Of a DNA stretch of 64,000 nucleotides, positions 28,472 to 39,419 are shown piece by piece. Made by a program: the position numbers and the translations under genes. The notes under the pieces were generated by a model, which saw only the letters and a list, made by a program, of their open reading frames with translations, made no database searches and had not been told where the DNA came from. Each line of letters opens with the position of its first letter. The stretch's first letter is position 1. This stretch comes from Phytobacter palmae (GTDB taxonomy: Bacteria > Pseudomonadota > Gammaproteobacteria > Enterobacterales > Enterobacteriaceae), in the NCBI GenBank assembly GCA_900112785.1, contig FONB01000011.1, positions 1 to 64,000 on the forward strand. The letters run 5' to 3'.

Positions 28472-29179
28472 ATGGACAGATTCCAGCGTTCCGATTCTAT
28501 CGTTTCACCTGCCCGCGCCGGTTTGCAAATTTATATGGCGCAGGTCTATGGCTGGATGACCTGTGGGCTGTTGCTGACGGCGTTTATCGCCTGGTATACG
28601 GTATTTAATGAAGCCGTATTAATGGCTATCTACTCCAGCCGGATGGTCTTCTTTGGGCTGATCATCGCGCAACTGGCGCTGGTTTTTGTGCTCTCCGGAT
28701 TGATACACAAACTCAGCGCGGCCATGGCGACCACGCTATTTATGCTCTATTCCGCCCTGACCGGGCTGACGCTCTCGGGCATTCTGTATGCCTACACCGC
28801 CGAGTCTATCGCGGCGACTTTTGTCGTGACCGCCGGGATGTTCGGCTCAATGAGCCTTTACGGCTATACCACCAAACGCGATTTGAGCGGTCTTGGCAGC
28901 ATGCTGTTTATGGGGCTAATCGGTATCATTCTGGCCTCCCTGGTTAACTTCTGGCTGAAAAGTGAAACGCTGATGTGGGCGGTGACCTATATCGGAGTGG
29001 TTATTTTTGTCGGCCTGACCGCCTATGACACGCAAAAGCTGAAAAACATCGGTACACAGCTTGATGTGAATGATAAAGCGCACCTGCGGAAATATTCGAT
29101 TTTAGGGGCGTTAACGCTCTATCTCGACTTTATCAACCTGTTCCTGATGTTGTTGCGTATTTTCGGTAACCGTCGTTAA
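28472..29179 (+). CDS. ybhL: Bax-inhibitor-1-family membrane protein YbhL
   Basis: YbhL belongs to the BI-1/TMBIM family of seven-helix membrane proteins, some of which are pH-gated calcium leak channels; its role in enterobacteria is not settled. The 235 residues include the family's late motif TAYDTQKLK, with the aspartate of the di-aspartyl sensor, and end with the hydrophobic LYLDFINLFLMLLRIFG, also typical. ybhM, a paralogue, follows on the same strand, separated by a short REP-like repeat. Confidence 0.93.
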   Translation: MDRFQRSDSIVSPARAGLQIYMAQVYGWMTCGLLLTAFIAWYTVFNEAVLMAIYSSRMVFFGLIIAQLALVFVLSGLIHKLSAAMATTLFMLYSALTGLTLSGILYAYTAESIAATFVVTAGMFGSMSLYGYTTKRDLSGLGSMLFMGLIGIILASLVNFWLKSETLMWAVTYIGVVIFVGLTAYDTQKLKNIGTQLDVNDKAHLRKYSILGALTLYLDFINLFLMLLRIFGNRR

Positions 29180-29185
29180 TTCTTA

Positions 29186-29217
29186 TCCCGGATGCGGCGC
29201 GGCCCTGTCCGGGCTAA
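29186..29217. repeat. REP-like element between ybhL and ybhM
   Basis: The segment around TCCCGGATGCGGCGC and GTCCGGGCTAAG forms an imperfect hairpin with the GGATGCGGCG core of enterobacterial REP sequences. It lies a few bases past the ybhL stop. Confidence 0.6.
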
Positions 29218-29262
29218 GGATCCACTGGCCCGGATTCTGCTTATTCACCTCAGGGAGAAGAG

Positions 29263-29964
29263 ATGAAACCTTTTGGCTGGCTTTCGCCTGCGCAAATTAA
29301 ACCCACAGAACTCCTCGTCAATGTCTGCCTGTGGCTGGCGGCGGGCATGGTGCTGGGTATCGGTGTCGCCTGGCTTGCGCTGCGTCTTCCCGTTGTACGG
29401 GAGTGGTTTATTCCCGGCCCGGCCATTGTGGTATTGATGATTGCCTTAATTATCAGTGGCCTTATTCTTCACTGCCTGTTTGCGCGCTTTAGTACGCCGG
29501 TAGCGCTGTTCTGGCTCATTTTGATGAACCTGCTGACCGGGCTACTTTTCGCCACTCTCTTTTCGCTGGCGGGAACAGCCTTAGCGCTTGGCGTCACTGG
29601 CGCGATGTTCGTTGTCAGCGCGGTTATCGCCCATTACGCAGACAGCAATATCAGCGGTGGTGGCTACTATTTGTTGATGTTGCTGGTGGGGCTTAGCATG
29701 ACGGCGCTGGTCAATATCGTGTTGCACAATGGTCCGCCGGAATGGGCTGGCTGTGTGGTGATGGTATTACTGTTCGGATTAACGGCGGCGGGTAGTAGTT
29801 CGCGGACCCAGATATCCGCCCGCGAACTCTACATGAAGGAATTTACCACGCTACAGGCCTGCGCCATCCATGGCGCATTGCGGGTCTGGCTGAATATTGC
29901 GAACCTGGTGTATGAACTGCTACGTCTGATAACCTGCATCATTGATGGTATACGCTCCCGTTAA
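29263..29964 (+). CDS. ybhM: Bax-inhibitor-1-related membrane protein YbhM
   Basis: YbhM is a second BI-1-like membrane protein of 233 residues with about seven hydrophobic helices. The late segment SARELYMKEFTTLQACAI replaces the conserved TAYDTQ sensor motif of YbhL, so the paralogue has probably diverged in function. The ATG follows CAGGGAGAAGAG. Its stop overlaps the convergent ybhN by four bases. Confidence 0.9.
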   Translation: MKPFGWLSPAQIKPTELLVNVCLWLAAGMVLGIGVAWLALRLPVVREWFIPGPAIVVLMIALIISGLILHCLFARFSTPVALFWLILMNLLTGLLFATLFSLAGTALALGVTGAMFVVSAVIAHYADSNISGGGYYLLMLLVGLSMTALVNIVLHNGPPEWAGCVVMVLLFGLTAAGSSSRTQISARELYMKEFTTLQACAIHGALRVWLNIANLVYELLRLITCIIDGIRSR

Positions 29965-30929
29965 TCAGCCTTTGCCATCGCCTTCTCATTCCTGGCTCGC
30001 AATTTCTTCGCCCGGCTTTCCAGTATCAGATAGGCAATCAGTGCCAGCAGAAGCGGGATAAAATAATACAGTACGCGGTAGGCCAGCAGGGCCGCGATAA
30101 TAACGCCTTGTGACGTATGCTCTCCGGCCAGCAGCGCCAGAAATACGGCTTCCAGTACGCCAATTCCCGCCGGGATATGGACAATCACCCCGGCGATACT
30201 GCTGACCAGTAACACGCCCAGTACGAAGAAGAAATTGCTCTGATGCCCCATCAGCAGCCAGATAATCACCCCCATGGCTATCCAGTTGGCGCTGGAAATA
30301 GCCATCTGGGCAAGGGCGAATTTCCACGATGGGATCACTAACTTCTGCCCACGAATCGTGAAATGGCGACGTTTCGCAAAACCACAGGCCCACAGATAGA
30401 AAGCGATAAAAAGTAACAGCACCACGCCAATAATGCGCAATGTCGTATCGGAAATGTACCAGTGCGCCGGGATGTCCACCACGCCGAACGTGAAGATGAT
30501 GCCGCCGAGTAAAATATAACCCAGCCAGTTGGTCGTGATACTGAGCGAGAAAATCCGTGTGATGGTACTGCTGGGTAACCCGAGGCGGGAGTAAAGCCGG
30601 TAACGCATGCCGATCCCGCCCACCCAGGTGCTGAGCGTCAGGTTGAAGGCATAGCAGATAAACGACACCAGCATCACCTGGCGTTTAGCCAGTTTGTGCC
30701 CGCAATAGGCGCGACCCAGCAGGTCATAGCAGCCATAGATCAGATAACTGACCACGACCAGCGCGGCAGCCCCCATCAGCACCAGGCGGTTATAGTCGTG
30801 TATCACCTTCCATACATCATCCCAGTTGACCTTTTGCGCATACAGCACTAACAGGACCGCTACTGCAATAAAAAAGAGCCAGGTAAGAACTTTTTTTGCC
30901 AGCCGCCAGCGTGGATGTGATTTCGCCAT
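29961..30929 (-). CDS. ybhN: Membrane protein YbhN (UPF0104)
   Basis: YbhN is a multi-helix membrane protein related to the flippase part of lysylphosphatidylglycerol synthase (UPF0104). The 322 residues hold about eight hydrophobic helices, with the family region STWVGGIGMRYRLYSRLG and the later HIPAGIGVLEAVF, both typical. The function is unknown. The start codon abuts the clsB stop, and clsB overlaps ybhP, so ybhP-clsB-ybhN form one operon, suggesting a role linked to phospholipids. Confidence 0.92.
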   Translation of the reverse strand: MAKSHPRWRLAKKVLTWLFFIAVAVLLVLYAQKVNWDDVWKVIHDYNRLVLMGAAALVVVSYLIYGCYDLLGRAYCGHKLAKRQVMLVSFICYAFNLTLSTWVGGIGMRYRLYSRLGLPSSTITRIFSLSITTNWLGYILLGGIIFTFGVVDIPAHWYISDTTLRIIGVVLLLFIAFYLWACGFAKRRHFTIRGQKLVIPSWKFALAQMAISSANWIAMGVIIWLLMGHQSNFFFVLGVLLVSSIAGVIVHIPAGIGVLEAVFLALLAGEHTSQGVIIAALLAYRVLYYFIPLLLALIAYLILESRAKKLRARNEKAMAKAD

Positions 30930-32173
30930 CAGGATTTTCCCCCCGAATTTTCAGAAGCGATGCGATCCTGAGTCTCTATTTCCGGCTGGACTGGGGGCTT
31001 CACCTGGGCCAGCCTTGGCGTATGTGCGGGCAGCCAGCCAACAAGTGCAGGGAAATGGCGCAAGAAGTGGAACACCACCACACTCTTGGCGAGGTTCCAC
31101 CAGGTGCGTTTCGGTGCCATCGACTCGTCTACGCGCAGGCAATCTTTGCTGATAATCGCGTTGAGGTTGTCGCGCAGCGTCTGGTTGAATTCACGATCGT
31201 GAATGATTAGGTTGGCCTCCAGATTCAGCGACAAGCTTAATGGGTCCAGGTTGCTCGAGCCGACGGTTGCCCAGTGATCATCCATCAACGCCACTTTGCC
31301 ATGCAGCGGACGACGGCGATATTCGTAGACCTGTACCCCGCCTTTCAGGAGATAGTTATAGAGCAGCTCGGCACCGACTTTGACGATCGGCATATCCGGC
31401 TCGCCTTGTACGATAAGCTTCACACGTACACCCCGACGAGCGGCGTTTTTCATTGCATGCAGCAGGCGATAGCCGGGAAAGAAGTAGGCATTGGCGATAA
31501 TCACTTCGCGCTTCGCATTGGCAAGCATTTTCAGGTAATGGCGTTCAATATCATCACGGTGATCATCGTTATCGCGCCAGACGAATAGCGCCTGGGCTTC
31601 ACCGGGCGTGCGGTTATCCTCTGCCTGATGGCGACGTCGTTGCCACCAGCGTCTGACTGGCGCGTTTTCAGGCAGATTTTCCACTTCGAACTGCAAAATA
31701 TCGGCCACCACCGGGCCCTCAACCCGCACAGCATAGTCCTGTTTGGCTTCGGGGCCGTAGCTGGTGACATGTTCAGCGGAAAAATTAATGCCGCCGACAA
31801 ATGCCACCGTGTTATCGATGACCACGATTTTACGGTGCATGCGGCGAAAGACGTTGGTTCGCATACCAAACAGCCGTGGACGGGGATCATAGTAGCGGAA
31901 GACAACGCCCGCAGAGGTCAGCGCATTGACGAACTCGTCACTGAGATCCGGCGAACCATAGCCGTCGAGCAACACTTCGATATTTACGCCGCGACCGGCG
32001 GCTTTGAGTAAAACCGCATGCAGCTCACGACCCACCTCATCTTCAAACCAGATAAAGGTTTCGAGGATAACTTTCTGCTGTGCCTGCTCAATAGCGGCAT
32101 AGACCGCCGGATAAAAGTTTTCGCCATTTTCGAGAAGCTGGATGCGATTACCCTCTTTCCATGTGCATTTCAT
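30929..32173 (-). CDS. clsB: Cardiolipin synthase B
   Basis: ClsB makes cardiolipin and can also form phosphatidylglycerol in E. coli. The 414-residue protein is a phospholipase D superfamily member with two HKD motifs: [16 protein letters not shown] around residue 113 and [18 protein letters not shown] in the second half. Unlike ClsA it has no N-terminal membrane helices. It lies between ybhP and ybhN with overlaps of one to four bases, so the three are probably translated together. Confidence 0.95.
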   Translation of the reverse strand: MKCTWKEGNRIQLLENGENFYPAVYAAIEQAQQKVILETFIWFEDEVGRELHAVLLKAAGRGVNIEVLLDGYGSPDLSDEFVNALTSAGVVFRYYDPRPRLFGMRTNVFRRMHRKIVVIDNTVAFVGGINFSAEHVTSYGPEAKQDYAVRVEGPVVADILQFEVENLPENAPVRRWWQRRRHQAEDNRTPGEAQALFVWRDNDDHRDDIERHYLKMLANAKREVIIANAYFFPGYRLLHAMKNAARRGVRVKLIVQGEPDMPIVKVGAELLYNYLLKGGVQVYEYRRRPLHGKVALMDDHWATVGSSNLDPLSLSLNLEANLIIHDREFNQTLRDNLNAIISKDCLRVDESMAPKRTWWNLAKSVVVFHFLRHFPALVGWLPAHTPRLAQVKPPVQPEIETQDRIASENSGGKS

Positions 32174-32931
32174 AAGTGGATCTCCGCACTTAAAGGGGCA
32201 TGGTCGGATAAATGGCGCCAGTTGCGCAGCGGCAGCGCTGTGGGCGAACTGACACTGGCATTTTTCACATAGATACGGTCCAGACGTAACAGCGGCAGGC
32301 TGACCGGAAAAGTGCGGGCAGGGCGGCCATGGGCGCGGGTAAAGATCTCTTCCAGTCCGGCCTGCACTTTTAACGGATGGTTCGCCCGCTGCCGCCAGTC
32401 GTTAAAATCGCCGGCTACCACCACCGGTTCGTTGTCCGGCAGCGAATTTACCCACTCCGCCAGCATGGTGAGCTGTGCCTGACGATGGGCTTCGCGCAAA
32501 CCCAGGTGCACACAGATCACATGCACAGGCCGATCAATGTCAGGCGGCACAATACGACAATAGAGCAGTCCGCGTTTTTCACTGCCGCCAACGGACACGT
32601 CACGGTTCTCATAGTGTTCGATAGGAAAACGAGAAAGCACGGCGTTACCGTGATGGCCTTCCGGATAGACAGCATTGCGCCCATAGGCGTAGTCGCTCCA
32701 CATCGCGTCAGCAAGAAATTCGTAGTGGGTGGTATCCGGCCAGTTCTCCACATGCAGTGGATGAACCTCATGCGCGCCCATCACTTCTTGCAGGCAAACT
32801 ATATCGGCGCTGACGGTGCGCACCGCATCGCGAAGTTCCGGTAAAATGAAACGCCGATTGAAGGCAGTAAAGCCTTTATGGGTATTAATGGTGAGTACTT
32901 TCAATGAAAATTGACGAGTTTGTTGGGTCAT
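32170..32931 (-). CDS. ybhP: Endonuclease/exonuclease/phosphatase-fold protein YbhP
   Basis: YbhP has the EEP fold shared by DNase I, exonuclease III and sphingomyelinases; its substrate is unknown. The start at 32931 behind AGGAGAATT gives 253 residues as in E. coli. Visible motifs are LTINTHKG at the start, VCLQEVMG (metal-binding Glu), VAGDFNDWR, and the terminal [12 protein letters not shown] with the catalytic His. The position at the head of the clsB-ybhN operon hints at phospholipid-related chemistry, but this is only an inference. Confidence 0.93.
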   Translation of the reverse strand: MTQQTRQFSLKVLTINTHKGFTAFNRRFILPELRDAVRTVSADIVCLQEVMGAHEVHPLHVENWPDTTHYEFLADAMWSDYAYGRNAVYPEGHHGNAVLSRFPIEHYENRDVSVGGSEKRGLLYCRIVPPDIDRPVHVICVHLGLREAHRQAQLTMLAEWVNSLPDNEPVVVAGDFNDWRQRANHPLKVQAGLEEIFTRAHGRPARTFPVSLPLLRLDRIYVKNASVSSPTALPLRNWRHLSDHAPLSAEIHL

Positions 32932-33063
32932 AATTCTCCTGCCAGCCTCACTATCCTGATGAAAATAAATTGTAGTCTCTGTCACAAAAAGATGCGGGGT
33001 TACAGAATTTTCTGTAAATATCAGTACTCTTTGTTAAGAGAAAAATTCGTCAGGAGAGATGCC

Positions 33064-33465
33064 ATGAAGTGGCAACAACGTGTTCGTGTCGCAACCGGTC
33101 TGAGTTGCTGGCAGATTATGTTGCATATGCTGATTGTGGCGGTGTTAGTAACAGCCTGGATGAGCGGCGCGCTGGTGCGGGTCGGCCTGGGGCTGTGCGT
33201 CCTTTATGGCGTTACGGTGCTGCTGATGCTGTTTTTGCAGCGTCACCACGAAGAGCGCTGGCGCGGCATTGGCGATGTCCTGGAAGAGCTGACAACCACC
33301 TGGTATTTCGGTGTCGCAATGATCGTGCTGTGGCTACTGTCACGCGTGATGCAAAACAACCTGTTGCTGGCCCTGGTCGGGCTGGTTATCCTCGCCGGTC
33401 CCGCCGTCGTATCCCTGCTGGCAAAAGAAAAACGCATCCAGCCCAAATCCTTCAAAGCGCATTAA
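33064..33465 (+). CDS. ybhQ: Inner-membrane protein YbhQ
   Basis: YbhQ is a 133-residue inner-membrane protein of unknown function with four hydrophobic helices (about 18-37, 41-60, 78-95 and 100-120). The ATG at 33064 follows CAGGAGAGATGCC; a longer frame reaching 32911 lacks a ribosome site and homology. The sequence WQQRVRVATGLSCWQIML matches E. coli YbhQ. It is divergent from ybhP and convergent with ybhR. Confidence 0.9.
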   Translation: MKWQQRVRVATGLSCWQIMLHMLIVAVLVTAWMSGALVRVGLGLCVLYGVTVLLMLFLQRHHEERWRGIGDVLEELTTTWYFGVAMIVLWLLSRVMQNNLLLALVGLVILAGPAVVSLLAKEKRIQPKSFKAH

Positions 33466-33474
33466 GGTATGAAG

Positions 33475-33500
33475 GGCGTAAGGTTACATTACCTTACGCC
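33475..33500. terminator. Inverted repeat between ybhQ and ybhR
   Basis: GGCGTAAGGT and ACCTTACGCC, with six bases between, form a perfect ten-pair stem that includes the ybhR stop codon. There is no good T-run on either side, so an intrinsic terminator is possible but unproven. Confidence 0.45.
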
Positions 33501-34590
33501 GGAACATCGCATATGCCACTGAACCCGTTGTGACCGTTATCACCAGTAGCGGCCACACGCTTTGCCAGATAATCGCGAAGCTCGCATCCTTTAGATAGAT
33601 CTGCTTGGTGATGTCCGTAAAGTGACGGATGGGGTTAATCCATGTCAGATCCTGCAGCCAGATCGGCATATTCTCGACAGGCGATACATACCCCGAAAGC
33701 AATATTGCGGGCATCATAAAGACAAACACCCCAATAAACGCCTGCTGTTGCGTCGAGCACAGGGACGAGATCAGCAGGCCGAAGCCTACCAGCGACAATC
33801 CGTAGATAAGCATCGTGAAATAGAAGAGCAGTAGCGATCCGGCAAAGGGAATTTTATAGGCGAGGATCCCGGCAAGCAGCACGATAGTGGCCTGGAAGGT
33901 GGCGACCACCAGCGCAGGTATCGCTTTACCAACAAAAATCTGCCAGGTCGCCAGCGGTGAGACCAGCAATTGATCCAGCGTACCCTGTTCACGCTCCCGG
34001 GCAACCGACAGTGAAGTGACGATCATCACGCCAATGGTGGTGATCATGGCGATAAGCGATGGCACGACGAACCACTTATAGTCCAGGTTTGGGTTGTACC
34101 AGTTGCGGATCACCAGTTCGCTATTGTTCGGCTTCGTTTTTCCCTGCATCAGCTCCTGCTGATACTCTTTAACAATCTCTTGCAGGTACCTGGCAGCAAT
34201 CTGGGCGCTGTTAGAGTTTCGACCGTCGAGAACCAGCTGTAGCGGCGCCTGGGTGAAGGTATCCAGCTTGCGGGAAAAGTCAGCCGGAAAACGCACCAGC
34301 AGCAGCGCTTTTTGCTCGTCGATTATCGGACGAATCTCCTGAGGGCTTTTTAGCATCAGCACATGGGTGAAGGCTTTAGCCCTGGCAAAGCGTTGCGTCA
34401 GCTCCACCGCATGTTTGCCATTATCTTCGTTGTAGACGGCGATGGTGGCGTTTGTGACCTCAAGCGTCGCGGCAAACGGGAACAACAGTACCTGGATGAC
34501 AACCGGCAGGATCAAAATGGCACGGGTCTGCGGTTCACGCAGCAGCGACTGCAACTCTTTGCGAATCAGTGTCCATAAGCGATGAAACAT
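33484..34590 (-). CDS. ybhR: ABC exporter permease YbhR
   Basis: YbhR is one of two ABC-2 type membrane subunits of the YbhFSR exporter, linked in E. coli to drug and sodium/proton efflux. The 368 residues show one N-terminal helix, a large periplasmic domain (about 45-180) and five C-terminal helices. The [16 protein letters not shown] segment is the conserved contact with the ATPase. It is the last gene of cecR-ybhG-ybhF-ybhS-ybhR and starts nine bases after the ybhS stop. Confidence 0.94.
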   Translation of the reverse strand: MFHRLWTLIRKELQSLLREPQTRAILILPVVIQVLLFPFAATLEVTNATIAVYNEDNGKHAVELTQRFARAKAFTHVLMLKSPQEIRPIIDEQKALLLVRFPADFSRKLDTFTQAPLQLVLDGRNSNSAQIAARYLQEIVKEYQQELMQGKTKPNNSELVIRNWYNPNLDYKWFVVPSLIAMITTIGVMIVTSLSVAREREQGTLDQLLVSPLATWQIFVGKAIPALVVATFQATIVLLAGILAYKIPFAGSLLLFYFTMLIYGLSLVGFGLLISSLCSTQQQAFIGVFVFMMPAILLSGYVSPVENMPIWLQDLTWINPIRHFTDITKQIYLKDASFAIIWQSVWPLLVITVTTGSVAYAMFRRKVM

Positions 34591-34599
34591 GGTGCCTCC

Positions 34600-35730
34600 C
34601 TAATCCAGCCGCCGTTTGGTTTTCATCCACGTAAGGCCGATAAACATGGTTGCCGAAGCCAGCAGAAACAGCACGTTGATGACCAGTACCACCGGAATAT
34701 TGCCCGCCAGAAACAGGCTTTGCAGAGTACTGACGAAGTAGCGCGCCGGAATAATGTAGGTCACCGCCCTAATCACCGCAGGCATACTGTCAATCTGGAA
34801 GATAAACCCGGATAACATGATCGACGGCAAAAAGGCGGCGTTAAGCGCCACCTGCGCGGCATTGAACTGATTGCGCGTAATGGTCGAAATCAGTAGCCCC
34901 ATCCCCAGGGTGCTGAGCAGGAACAGGCTGGTGATAAAAAACAGAATCACCAGCGAACCACGATATGGCACCCCGAGAATAAATACTGACACTAACATGC
35001 ACAGCAGCATTGCCAGCATGCCAAGGAAGTAATAGGGGATAAGCTTGCAGAGCAGGAGCTCTGTACGGGTAACTTCGGTAGAGAGCAGCGCCTCCATGGT
35101 GCCGCGCTCCCATTCGCGAGCCACCACCAGCGAGGTGAGGATCGCACCGATCACCGTCATGATGATGGTGACCGCGCCGGGAATAATAAAATGCTGGCTG
35201 ATAGCCGCCGGGTTAAACCAGTAGCGCATCTGTACGTCTATCAGCGCGTCGAAGCTCTCGCCCCGATCTTCTGCCCGCTGTTGTTGCCAGATCTGCCAGA
35301 TCCCCTGCACATAGCCCTGAACGAAGTTGGCGGTATTGGGTTCGCTGCCATCGGTGATCACCTGTAGCGGGGCAACCTCACCAGGGCGCGCCATCTGCCC
35401 GGCAAAATTCACCGGGATGACCACCAGCCCGCGAATGCGTCCGGCCTGCATCATCTGAATAAGTTGCTGACGATTATCACTGACCGTCGCCTCAAACCAG
35501 GGAGAACCGGTCATGGTATGGGCGAAGTCCAGCGCCTCTTCGCTGTGCTGTTCCAGTAAAATGCCCACGCGCAGCTTGCTGGAATCGAGGTTAATGCCGT
35601 AGCCAAAAATAAACAGCAGCAATAACGGGATCACCACGGCAATCAGCCAGCTACTGGGATCGCGCACAATCTGGCGCGTCTCTTTGACGCAGAGCGCGCG
35701 TACGCGGCGCAGGGAGAGAGGACTATGCAT
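34600..35730 (-). CDS. ybhS: ABC exporter permease YbhS
   Basis: YbhS is the paralogous ABC-2 permease partner of YbhR. The 376 residues have the same plan: a first helix near residue 30, a periplasmic domain, then five helices, with [15 protein letters not shown] as the cytoplasmic coupling segment. It overlaps the end of ybhF by eight bases. With YbhF as energy source and YbhG as the periplasmic adaptor, it forms a complete exporter. Confidence 0.94.
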   Translation of the reverse strand: MHSPLSLRRVRALCVKETRQIVRDPSSWLIAVVIPLLLLFIFGYGINLDSSKLRVGILLEQHSEEALDFAHTMTGSPWFEATVSDNRQQLIQMMQAGRIRGLVVIPVNFAGQMARPGEVAPLQVITDGSEPNTANFVQGYVQGIWQIWQQQRAEDRGESFDALIDVQMRYWFNPAAISQHFIIPGAVTIIMTVIGAILTSLVVAREWERGTMEALLSTEVTRTELLLCKLIPYYFLGMLAMLLCMLVSVFILGVPYRGSLVILFFITSLFLLSTLGMGLLISTITRNQFNAAQVALNAAFLPSIMLSGFIFQIDSMPAVIRAVTYIIPARYFVSTLQSLFLAGNIPVVLVINVLFLLASATMFIGLTWMKTKRRLD

Positions 35731-37459
35731 CGTGATGCTCCTTATCCCAGTTATGAATTAGCGTGATAAACGCATGCTCCATGGTCGGGTCGGTGTGCTC
35801 TGCATCAGCAGTCTGTGCTTTCAGGGCATCCGGCGTGCCGCTGGCGATAAGCTTACCGCGATAGACCAGCCCGATGCGGTCACAATATTCGGCTTCGTCC
35901 ATAAAGTGGGTGGTGACCATTACCGTCACTCCTTTCTCCACCATGCTGTTGATGTGCAGCCAGAACTCGCGGCGGGTCAGCGGGTCGACGCCGGATGTCG
36001 GCTCATCAAGAAACAGAATGTCCGGTTCATGCATGAGTGCGCAGGCCAGCGCCAGGCGCTGTTTAAAGCCCAGCGGCAGGGAGTCAGTCGCCTGATTGGC
36101 AATCGCTTTAAGGCCAAAGGCGTCCACCATCCGTGTGATCTTATCCTGTTGCGCCCGTCCACGCAGGCCATAGACGCCGGAGAAAAAACGCAGGTTTTGC
36201 GCCACCGTGAGGTTGCCGTAAAGGGAGAATTTTTGCGCCATATAACCCAGATGCTGGCGCGCCTGGCCGGAGCTGGTTTTCAAATCCATATTCAGCACGA
36301 GTGCTTTACCGGAGGTGGGAACCAGTAATCCGCACATCATCTTAAAGGTGGTGGACTTACCCGCACCATTTGGCCCGAGCAGGCCGAAAATTTCGCCGCG
36401 CTTCACGGCAAAGTTGACATGATCGGTGGCAGCGAAATCGCCGAATTTTTTCGTCAGTTGCCGGGCTTCGATCACCGTCTCATCAGGTTTACCGTCCACC
36501 GTATGCAGAATAGCCCCCAGTGGCGACTGGGTGAAAGCGGCACCGCCCAGAAGGTCGATAAAGGCGTCTTCAAAGCGTGGCGCGGTCTCGTCAATATCTA
36601 ACCGGGTCAGTGACGATGCGCTACGCAGAGCATCCACGCTCGATTCTTTTGCCAGAATCACCCGCACAGAACGCCCCTGAATCATCCCGTCGCTGACCTG
36701 CGGCAGTTTCAGCAAACGTTGCAACAACTGACGGTTATTTTCCTGTGGACTGCTGGCGAGAAAGCTGCGTCCGGCCATGGTTTGCGTCAGCGCGCGCGGT
36801 TCTCCCTGGTAAAGCAGTTCCCCTTCGTTCATCAGCAGCACATCGCGGCACTGTTCCGCCTCGTCCAGATAAGAGGTGCTCCATAAGATCAACATGCCGT
36901 CTCCGGCGAGAGTATGCACCATCTGCCATAGTTCGCGGCGTGATATCGGGTCCACGCCGACGCCCGGTTCGTCCAGCAACAGCACTTTAGGCTGGCCCAC
37001 CAGAGTGCAGGCAAGCCCCAGTTTCTGCTTCATGCCACCGGACAGTTTACCCGCCAGACGCCCGGTAAAGGGGGCGAGGGCGGTGAATTCCAGCAGTCGG
37101 GTAAAGGTCTCTTTGCGCAGATCTCCGGTGACGCTGCGCAGATCGGCGTACAGATTGAGGTTTTCCAGCACCGTGAGATCTTCATACAGGCCGAATTTTT
37201 GCGGCATATAACCAAGCGATGCATGCAGCTCGCTGTTGTTGGCGATGGGGTCAAGGCCAATAACCTCCGCGCTGCCTTCATCGGGTTTCATCAGACCGGC
37301 GAGCATACGCATCAGGGTGGTTTTCCCGGCGCCATCCGGCCCCACCAGCCCCGTGACATACCCGGCTTTCACGGTGCAGTCCAGGCGGGCGACGGCGGGT
37401 TTATCCATCCCGGCGAAGCGCTTGACCAGGCCGTTGAGACGGATCGTTGCCTCACTCAT
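35723..37459 (-). CDS. ybhF: Tandem ABC ATPase YbhF
   Basis: YbhF carries two ABC domains in one chain and drives the YbhSR permease. The start at 37459 ([11 protein letters not shown]) gives 578 residues as in E. coli; the open frame continues 66 codons upstream inside ybhG but is not homologous there. Walker A motifs are GPDGAGKTT and GPNGAGKST, signatures are LSGGMKQ and the variant LPLGFKQ, and Walker B motifs are LLLDEP and LFLDEP. It overlaps ybhG by eight bases and ybhS by eight bases. Confidence 0.95.
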   Translation of the reverse strand: MSEATIRLNGLVKRFAGMDKPAVARLDCTVKAGYVTGLVGPDGAGKTTLMRMLAGLMKPDEGSAEVIGLDPIANNSELHASLGYMPQKFGLYEDLTVLENLNLYADLRSVTGDLRKETFTRLLEFTALAPFTGRLAGKLSGGMKQKLGLACTLVGQPKVLLLDEPGVGVDPISRRELWQMVHTLAGDGMLILWSTSYLDEAEQCRDVLLMNEGELLYQGEPRALTQTMAGRSFLASSPQENNRQLLQRLLKLPQVSDGMIQGRSVRVILAKESSVDALRSASSLTRLDIDETAPRFEDAFIDLLGGAAFTQSPLGAILHTVDGKPDETVIEARQLTKKFGDFAATDHVNFAVKRGEIFGLLGPNGAGKSTTFKMMCGLLVPTSGKALVLNMDLKTSSGQARQHLGYMAQKFSLYGNLTVAQNLRFFSGVYGLRGRAQQDKITRMVDAFGLKAIANQATDSLPLGFKQRLALACALMHEPDILFLDEPTSGVDPLTRREFWLHINSMVEKGVTVMVTTHFMDEAEYCDRIGLVYRGKLIASGTPDALKAQTADAEHTDPTMEHAFITLIHNWDKEHHDA

Positions 37460-38447
37460 TCCGTGCTCCACTGTCGAAGCGTACGGTAACCGGCATTCCC
37501 TGGCGCAGGTCGTCATCGGCGTCGGTGACGATAATGCGCAGCCGGTAGACCAAATCGGTACGCAAATCCGGCGTTTCCACCGTTTTCGGGGTAAATTCAG
37601 CCGTCGGGGAGACAAAGCCGATTTTGCCGTGATAAGGCTTATTGGGACGACCATCAACGTAGAGCAAGACGGTCTGGCCAGGGCGGGCCTGATGTAAATT
37701 GGTTTCGCTGATGTAGGCGCGAACCCAAACCGGGCGGGTCAGGGAGAGCGTCAGAACAGTACTGCCGGCATTTAACATGCTCCCTGGTTCCACGGCGCGG
37801 GTCAGCAGCGTACCGTTCGAAGGCGAGACCAGTTGCGTATCCTGCAAATCCAGCTGTGATTGCGCCAGTTGTGCCTGCGCCTGTTCGAGGCTGGCTTTTG
37901 CCTGGGCTATCTCCTGTGGGCGATTACCGGTGCGGTACTGGCTCAGTTTATCCTGCGCTGATTTGAGCGTAGCTTGCGCCTGATCGCGTGATGATCGCGC
38001 ATTTTCCAGGTCATTAGCGGAAATAGTCCGGCTTTTCCACAGCCCCTGCTGTCGCTGATAAAAATTTTGCGCGTAATCGTAGGCCGCCTGCGCCTGGTTC
38101 ACCGCCGCTGCCGCCTGGGAAATCTCTTCATCGCGATAACCTGCTGTGACCAGATCGTATTTTGCCTTCGCCGTCGAGACGTTTGCCTTCGCCTGTAAAA
38201 GGGCGTTCTCATAAGGGGCTTTGTCAATTTCGCCAAGCGGCTGCCCGGCGGTAATCGCATCCCCTTCATCAACCGCCAGCGAGGCGAGTCGTCCCCCGAC
38301 CCGGAAACTGAGGTTCACGGTGCGAATATCGACATTCCCGTACAGCGTGAGGGCTGCAGTCTGTCGGCTTTGATACCACATCCAGCCCCCGCCAAGCGCG
38401 GCGAGTACGATAACGACAATCAACACGATGACGACAGGCTTTTTCAT
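37452..38447 (-). CDS. ybhG: Membrane-fusion protein YbhG
   Basis: YbhG is a HlyD-type periplasmic adaptor joining the YbhFSR exporter to an outer-membrane channel. The start at 38447 gives 331 residues beginning MKKPVVIVL, with one N-terminal membrane helix (about 5-24). A lipoyl-like half-motif [14 protein letters not shown] is followed by a long alpha-helical hairpin rich in Gln and Ala (about 80-210) and the second half-motif [10 protein letters not shown]. It overlaps the cecR stop by four bases. Confidence 0.94.
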   Translation of the reverse strand: MKKPVVIVLIVVIVLAALGGGWMWYQSRQTAALTLYGNVDIRTVNLSFRVGGRLASLAVDEGDAITAGQPLGEIDKAPYENALLQAKANVSTAKAKYDLVTAGYRDEEISQAAAAVNQAQAAYDYAQNFYQRQQGLWKSRTISANDLENARSSRDQAQATLKSAQDKLSQYRTGNRPQEIAQAKASLEQAQAQLAQSQLDLQDTQLVSPSNGTLLTRAVEPGSMLNAGSTVLTLSLTRPVWVRAYISETNLHQARPGQTVLLYVDGRPNKPYHGKIGFVSPTAEFTPKTVETPDLRTDLVYRLRIIVTDADDDLRQGMPVTVRFDSGARNE

Positions 38448-39118
38448 AACCCGGAACTCCTTGTTAATCCCTGCAGGATAAGATCGATATGGCACGTGAT
38501 GACCTGGCAAATCAGGTCGGCTTTCTCATCGTCGAATTGCGCCCATCCGGTGCGCAGCAAAATAGTTTCGCGTCCCAGGCGGAAGGCGAGGATCTCGCCG
38601 ATCAGCGCATGGGTATGCAAAATGGTTTGCGTATCATTGGCTTCTCTGCCGGTGTAAGCCGCAATCAGCCGGGTAAGATGACTGTGCAACGGGGCGATCA
38701 CCTGGTCATGTACTAACTGGTAGGCGCGGGTAGGGGAGAGCTGTTCGCGCGATATAAATTTACTCAGATTAAGTGTGTCGTCGTGGGTGAGCAGCACAAT
38801 CATGTTTTTGCAGGCCTGATGAATCAGGTCTCGTATCGCCTCTTTATCGGGTTCAGCGTGGGTAAACAGCCGTTCGGCAGCTTCGGCGTGGGGACGAAAA
38901 TTTGCGCCGATAAAATCGGCGATCCACTGGGCGCAGGCGAGATACAGATCCTCTTTTGAACCGAAGTAGTAAGGGATTGCGGCAATATTCTGCCCGGCCA
39001 GCGCAGCGATATCGCGTGTGGTGGCATGCAATCCGTATTCGCCAAACTGCGCAAGAGCGGCGGCAATCAACTGGTTTCTGGCCTGTTCACCTTTGCTGGT
39101 AGTCGAGTTCATATTCAT
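38444..39118 (-). CDS. cecR: TetR-family repressor CecR (YbiH)
   Basis: CecR represses its own operon with ybhGFSR and the divergent rhlE in E. coli, and affects sensitivity to cefoperazone and chloramphenicol. The start at 39118 gives 224 residues; an ATG at 39112 is also possible, and neither has a strong ribosome site. The N-terminal helix-turn-helix runs from about residue 15 to 60 ([29 protein letters not shown]); the rest is the ligand domain. A perfect palindromic operator lies 14 bases upstream of the start. Confidence 0.93.
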   Translation of the reverse strand: MNMNSTTSKGEQARNQLIAAALAQFGEYGLHATTRDIAALAGQNIAAIPYYFGSKEDLYLACAQWIADFIGANFRPHAEAAERLFTHAEPDKEAIRDLIHQACKNMIVLLTHDDTLNLSKFISREQLSPTRAYQLVHDQVIAPLHSHLTRLIAAYTGREANDTQTILHTHALIGEILAFRLGRETILLRTGWAQFDDEKADLICQVITCHIDLILQGLTRSSGL

Positions 39119-39131
39119 AGGCGGAATAAAA

Positions 39132-39151
39132 TTAATCAATCGATTGATTAA
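39132..39151. promoter_or_regulatory. CecR operator
   Basis: A perfect 20-base palindrome with half-site TTAATCAATC lies between cecR and rhlE, close to the cecR start. Position and form agree with the known CecR/YbiH binding site. CecR bound here would cover the cecR-ybhGFSR promoter. Confidence 0.82.
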
Positions 39152-39419
39152 CTTTATGGTGATTTTTTCGCCGTGTCCAGTGGGGGGATATCACCTTTTT
39201 AGCGGTAAAAATAACCTGCCGTTGCCCAGGCCACGTGCCATCCGGGCCAGGAGGATCGGAGAAATATTTCTCCAATGATTAGCAGAGCGATATTTTATGC
39301 GCTATGTCACAAAAGCTGTTACACTCCGCCCCTTCATGACATTGTGGTTTTTGTCATCCGTCATATTATTATCTCCTCGAAAACTACACCTGTTATGGTC
39401 GGGGCGGTGCGGAGTTGTT

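Noticed and set aside
37460-37657. 66-codon N-terminal extension of YbhF
   Set aside because: It lies inside ybhG in another frame and has no similarity to ABC proteins; the start at 37459 gives the standard 578 residues.
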